From Bacillota bacterium (GTDB lineage: Bacteria > Bacillota_A > Clostridia > DSM-8532), in the NCBI GenBank assembly GCA_023424865.1, contig JAFADM010000029.1, positions 1-8,451 of the forward strand: a stretch of DNA of 8,451 bases, read 5' to 3'. The notes under the pieces are model-generated. The model worked only from the letters and a program-made list of their open reading frames with translations. It was not told the origin of the DNA and made no database searches. This document shows, piece by piece, positions 4,670-8,451 of the stretch; position 1 is the first letter of the stretch, and each line of letters begins with the position of its first letter. A program made the translations under genes and the position numbers.

Positions 4670-7600
4670 TTACTCCCCATAAACGCTGAAATCGTCAAAG
4701 CGGACATCACCAAAGCGGCTGTAGAGGCCAGCCTTTCCTTCCGTAAGGCTCCCGTCGGTCCAGGTCAGCTCCAGATTGCCGTCAACATAGAGCTCCAGCC
4801 GGTTGCCCTTAACCACTGCCTCAAAGACATACCATTGTCCCGGTACAAAGGTGAAGGCCTTGTAGGCGGTTGCGCCCCGCCTGCCGTTGACGCAGCGGGA
4901 AATTGTGAGGCTGCCGCCCTTGTAGCCCAGGAAATAAAAGTTTGAGGTATCTGCTTCTCTCACCCGGATGCCTACCTCGGGAGAGTTGGTGCTGACAAAG
5001 CTGTTCACCTTGATTTTGGTCTGAACCCGGTAGTCCGTCCAGTCCAGGCTTCCTGTCACAGCGTTATTGTCATAGGTGGTGGATGGCTTATAGACCTGGT
5101 TTCCGTCCTCCTGAACCAGGCTCCAGCTTCCTGCCGGAACCGACCATTCCGGGATTTCACCTTCAAAATCCGTGCTGTACATGGTGTTGGAGGTCAGAAT
5201 GACAAAGGGGACGGAGGCCGGGGATTCATTGCCCGATTCGTCGCGGGCCGTAACGGTGTAGCTGTACTCTGTAACCGGTTGGGTGTCGGTGTCGGTATAT
5301 GCGGCTTTAGTTACGTCGGCGATAAAAATGCCGTCCTTGTATACCCTGTAGCCCGCAAGCAGCCTGTCATCAGTGGAGGGTGACCAGCTAAGCTCTATGC
5401 CCCGGGCCGACTGAAAGCCTGTCAGTTCCGACGGAACAGAGGGCGCCGTGGTATCCGGAGCAAGGGTGGAAGCCGTTATCCCGGCCGGTTGGGAGAAGTT
5501 TCCCGCCAGGTCATAAGCCCTCACCTCATAGGCGTAGGCCGTAAGGGCGGAAAGTCCGCTGTCGGCATAGGCGGTGGCGGGAGTCAGTCCTATAAGGCTG
5601 CCGTCCCTGCTTACCTCATAGCCAACAACACCGATATTGTCGCCGGAAGGCTCCCACTTAAGGCTAATCCGGGTGTCGGCGTCGGACGAGGCACAAAGTC
5701 CCCCAGGCATGGTAGGAGCCTGGGTGTCGTTTCCCGTCTGGCCTGTTACCTTCACGTTATAGTTTTCCTGGGCTGCGGGAAGTGTAAGGGTAAGGCGGCC
5801 GTCGGAACCGGCAACAAGGCTTTGGATAACCCCGTCGCTTCCCTCAAGGGTATAAGAGGCCCCGGGAATAAGGCCCGACAAAACGACCTGCACGGTTTCA
5901 GCTTCGGAATCCAGGGGAAGGCCCGCCCACAGGGTAAAACCGTCATCCTCCTTCTGATAACGGACATTGACCGCCTGGGAAAAATCCATCCGGAGATTGG
6001 CCAGGGAGAGATAATCGGCCCGGATAGCCATGGCGGTATCCGTCTCATTTTGCCTTACCGTATAGGTGAGGCTTTGGGCGAAGGCCAGCGCCTTCTCCGT
6101 GGACAGTGTTCCGGTACCCGCGGGATTGCTGCTGAAGGCGATTATGTCCGTCACATCCCCCTCACGGCTTACCGTAAGCTTGGTGCCTTCCTCATCGGTA
6201 ATGGCCTGGGGCTTGGCAGGAAGGGTCTCACCGTTAAGCTGAGGGAAAAAGACCCCGAGAAAGCCGGTTTTTTCCACGGCTGAGGAAGGCACCACCTTCA
6301 GGGTCGTGCCCATGGAGCTTTTATTGGCCGCCCCCAGGGTTGCCGTCATGCCGTCGGTATCCAGCATATAAAGAGCCATGCTGTCCGTATCCTGGGTAAT
6401 GACATAGCCGTCCTCCAGGCTTCCCGTCCAGGTGCCGTTGTTGTGGAACAGGAACTGGAAGCTTCTTGTTCCCGCAGAGGATTCCAGGGTGTCGTGGACC
6501 ACCACATAGCGGCCGTCCACAAGAAGAATATCCCTGTCCATCCGGCTCATATTGTCATAGGCCTTGCTTATATCTCCGGTGGCCAGGCTGTAGTCGGGGC
6601 TTCCGAAGAATTCGCTGATCCGCGCCTCGTCCCGCATGTTGGCAAAGGGCTGGAACCAGGCGTCGGTCCTCTCCCCATGCTGGCCCTTGCCGTCTATGAG
6701 AAGGGTATTATGGTCCCTGGTTTGACGGTCCACCTTGTCGTAGGGAGGGAAGGAGCCCCAGCGCTTGCCGCCGAACTCGATATAGAAATTGCCCGCTTCA
6801 GGCCTGTCATGAGCCACATTGACATAGGTGCCGTTGGGGCTCACATGATCCCGCCAGGCATTGAGGGTATCTCCGCCGGGAGGTCCGCTTTTGAAGGAAA
6901 CGCTGATATCGTCAGCCTCCCACCCGGTGCGCATATTAACATATTCCAAATCCTCAAAATACTTCCATTCCGGAAGATAGGTATCCTCGGCTTCCAGAGT
7001 ATCATCATAGAAGAGGAAGGTCCATGCGGGCCAGGTAAAGGAGCCTGAGCTCACAGCGTAGGCCTTTTCCGCCATGCTTTGGAGCTGGGCGTCCCTGTAG
7101 ACGGACGCAATTTTGAAGAGGTAATGGTTGAAGTAGTACAGTGTATTGGAATCGTCGCCATAGGGCGCAAGACGGGTAAGACCCGGTCCGTACAGGTACT
7201 GCTTGAAGGTTCCGATATTTCGAAGGGTCTCGTTCCAAAGGCCAATGCCCGTCACGGATTCATATAGAGCCACGGTGCGTATGACATGCTCATTGCCGTA
7301 GGACATGTACTGGGGCCCTTCATGCTGTGAGCCGTCGGGGGCCAGCTGCTCCAGAAGGGTCTGAAGCTCCTGCTCGGCAAAGGTATACATGGTGGCTATT
7401 TCCGAATCGTTCAAATCCCCAAGGATGGCTGAGACGCCCACAAGCAGGCCCTCAATGCGGAACTGGCGGTGATTGTTCTGATAGTCGCTCTTCCAGTAGC
7501 CCAGTGAACCGGAGAGATTGGTGGAAAACTGGGTGTAAAGCTTTTTAGCCTGCACCTTAAGCTTATTGGCAATCTGGCTTCGCTCCTGGGGAGTGAACGC

Positions 7601-8451
7601 GTCATGGGCCCAATCGTAGGCATAGCCCACGCCGATAAGGCCGCAGGCGTTGCCCATGGATCCGCCCTCCTCCCCGCACCACTCGGGCCGTTGGATAAGG
7701 TCGAGCACATAATTGCGTATTTTTTCACGATAGGCTTCCTCACCCGTCACCTTATAGGCCATAGCCAGAGTGGGGAGCCGCCAGGAGACATACTCCCAGT
7801 TAAAATCCGTTCCGGCGTTGGAAGCAAACCAGTTGACGGTCTGCGGGGAATTGTTGGACAGGGTCAGAAGATTTGTGTACATATCCCCGTAATCCGGGTC
7901 GGTCTTTCGCCGCTCCAGCTCCTCCTGCATCTCCTCCGTAATCAAAAGCCGGGGATGCACGCCGATAAGATCCGAATTGAAGGAGGTGCTGTTGGTAACA
8001 GGCGAGGTGGTAAAGGCAGCCGGAGTGCTGATATCCGACAGGTTGCCATAAGCGTCAATGGCCTGAACGGCATAGGCATAGGTTGTGGCGGGCGCCGTTG
8101 AGGCATCCTTGCAGGTGGTCTGGGAAACGACGGTGAGCTCCTCCCCGTCCCGGAAAACCCTGTAGCCCGCCACAAGGTCATTGTCCTGTGAGGGATCCCA
8201 GCTTAAGTCCACAAGACCCGGCGTATTCTCGGAGGCCGTAAGATTCGAGGGTACGGTGGGTGGCTGTGTATCCCCGGGAGCCGGTGCCGCCCGGGCTGTA
8301 AAAACGTCATAGCTGATATCGCCGAAGGCGCTGATTAATCCCGCTTTTCCCGTGTCCAGGGACAGATCCACGGCTGCAAGCTCCTCTGTTCCGTTGAGAT
8401 AAAGCTTGAGATAAGCGTGATCCACAACCGCCGTGAGGGTATACCACTGAT
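4670..8451 (-). CDS. Large modular heparinase II/III-like polysaccharide lyase with FN3 and LamG-like modules (5' truncated)
   Basis: The frame is open from the right edge to TAA at 4672-4670: 1251 residues from the internal GTG at 8425, plus eight more codons (QWYTLTAV) before it. That GTG is not a start, because the sequence before it continues a beta-sandwich domain. Numbering from 8425, the order is: end of a concanavalin/LamG-like domain (to about 46); FN3 (55-140); a heparinase II-like catalytic region with an alpha/alpha toroid (about 155-480) and a beta-sandwich part (about 490-895); FN3 (901-987); FN3 (994-1078); a C-terminal LamG-like domain (1083-1251). Catalytic-type motifs are YQNNHRQF (His319), HEGPQY (Tyr373), HDRPEAGNF (His539) and RDHNTLLIDGKGQ (His572). 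The family cleaves uronic-acid polysaccharides such as heparin or chondroitin types by beta-elimination; the substrate here is unknown. It is presumably secreted, but the signal peptide is outside the window. There is no SLH or sortase motif at the C-terminus. Confidence 0.85.
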   Translation of the reverse strand, partial: QWYTLTAVVDHAYLKLYLNGTEELAAVDLSLDTGKAGLISAFGDISYDVFTARAAPAPGDTQPPTVPSNLTASENTPGLVDLSWDPSQDNDLVAGYRVFRDGEELTVVSQTTCKDASTAPATTYAYAVQAIDAYGNLSDISTPAAFTTSPVTNSTSFNSDLIGVHPRLLITEEMQEELERRKTDPDYGDMYTNLLTLSNNSPQTVNWFASNAGTDFNWEYVSWRLPTLAMAYKVTGEEAYREKIRNYVLDLIQRPEWCGEEGGSMGNACGLIGVGYAYDWAHDAFTPQERSQIANKLKVQAKKLYTQFSTNLSGSLGYWKSDYQNNHRQFRIEGLLVGVSAILGDLNDSEIATMYTFAEQELQTLLEQLAPDGSQHEGPQYMSYGNEHVIRTVALYESVTGIGLWNETLRNIGTFKQYLYGPGLTRLAPYGDDSNTLYYFNHYLFKIASVYRDAQLQSMAEKAYAVSSGSFTWPAWTFLFYDDTLEAEDTYLPEWKYFEDLEYVNMRTGWEADDISVSFKSGPPGGDTLNAWRDHVSPNGTYVNVAHDRPEAGNFYIEFGGKRWGSFPPYDKVDRQTRDHNTLLIDGKGQHGERTDAWFQPFANMRDEARISEFFGSPDYSLATGDISKAYDNMSRMDRDILLVDGRYVVVHDTLESSAGTRSFQFLFHNNGTWTGSLEDGYVITQDTDSMALYMLDTDGMTATLGAANKSSMGTTLKVVPSSAVEKTGFLGVFFPQLNGETLPAKPQAITDEEGTKLTVSREGDVTDIIAFSSNPAGTGTLSTEKALAFAQSLTYTVRQNETDTAMAIRADYLSLANLRMDFSQAVNVRYQKEDDGFTLWAGLPLDSEAETVQVVLSGLIPGASYTLEGSDGVIQSLVAGSDGRLTLTLPAAQENYNVKVTGQTGNDTQAPTMPGGLCASSDADTRISLKWEPSGDNIGVVGYEVSRDGSLIGLTPATAYADSGLSALTAYAYEVRAYDLAGNFSQPAGITASTLAPDTTAPSVPSELTGFQSARGIELSWSPSTDDRLLAGYRVYKDGIFIADVTKAAYTDTDTQPVTEYSYTVTARDESGNESPASVPFVILTSNTMYSTDFEGEIPEWSVPAGSWSLVQEDGNQVYKPSTTYDNNAVTGSLDWTDYRVQTKIKVNSFVSTNSPEVGIRVREADTSNFYFLGYKGGSLTISRCVNGRRGATAYKAFTFVPGQWYVFEAVVKGNRLELYVDGNLELTWTDGSLTEGKAGLYSRFGDVRFDDFSVYGE

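Noticed and set aside
5489..6283. Plus-strand open frame of 264 codons inside the lyase gene
   Set aside because: It lies wholly antisense to a well-supported lyase and FN3 coding region. Its translation is low-complexity and rich in Gly, Arg and Lys, with no recognisable domain.
6443..7048. Plus-strand open frame of 201 codons inside the lyase gene
   Set aside because: It is antisense to the catalytic domain, shows no family motif, and follows from the codon bias of the opposite strand.

Overview
The window looks like chromosomal DNA from a Gram-positive, SLH-bearing member of the Firmicutes, most likely class Clostridia. The evidence is a T-box leader in front of an aminoacyl-tRNA synthetase gene, strong GGAGG-type ribosome binding sites, SLH domains of the clostridial type, intrinsic terminators with U-tracts, and a large secreted-type modular polysaccharide lyase. 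Base composition looks even across the genes. I see no transposase, tRNA, rRNA, CRISPR array or prophage gene.

Layout from left to right: (1) 2-646, plus strand: the C-terminal end of a cell-surface protein with three SLH domains, cut by the left edge. (2) 674-2431, minus: argS, arginyl-tRNA synthetase, converging on the SLH gene with 27 bases between the stops. (3) 2481-2728, minus: the argS promoter, a complete T-box leader and its terminator. (4) 2844-4082, minus: a polytopic membrane protein of the DUF1576 type with an internal duplication. Its natural start is probably at 4144, separated from the main frame by a one-base shift. (5) 4145-4474, minus: a long untranslated leader with a candidate promoter and a 164-base imperfect hairpin, a possible regulatory RNA. 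(6) 4552-4590: a strong terminator. (7) 4670-8451, minus: a very large heparinase II/III-like polysaccharide lyase with FN3 and LamG-like modules, cut by the right edge.

The genes do not form an obvious single pathway. The two edge genes are surface or secreted proteins (wall anchoring; polysaccharide breakdown), and the middle holds a housekeeping synthetase under tRNA-sensing attenuation. The lyase has its own terminator and is transcriptionally separate from the membrane protein. Nothing resembling a terminator lies between the membrane-protein gene and the argS T-box, so read-through into the T-box is possible, but argS also has its own promoter.

The most interesting unexplained part is 4141-4474. 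A structured leader and a possible ribosome-binding-site sequestering hairpin precede a membrane protein of unknown function, which itself carries a probable frameshift at its start.
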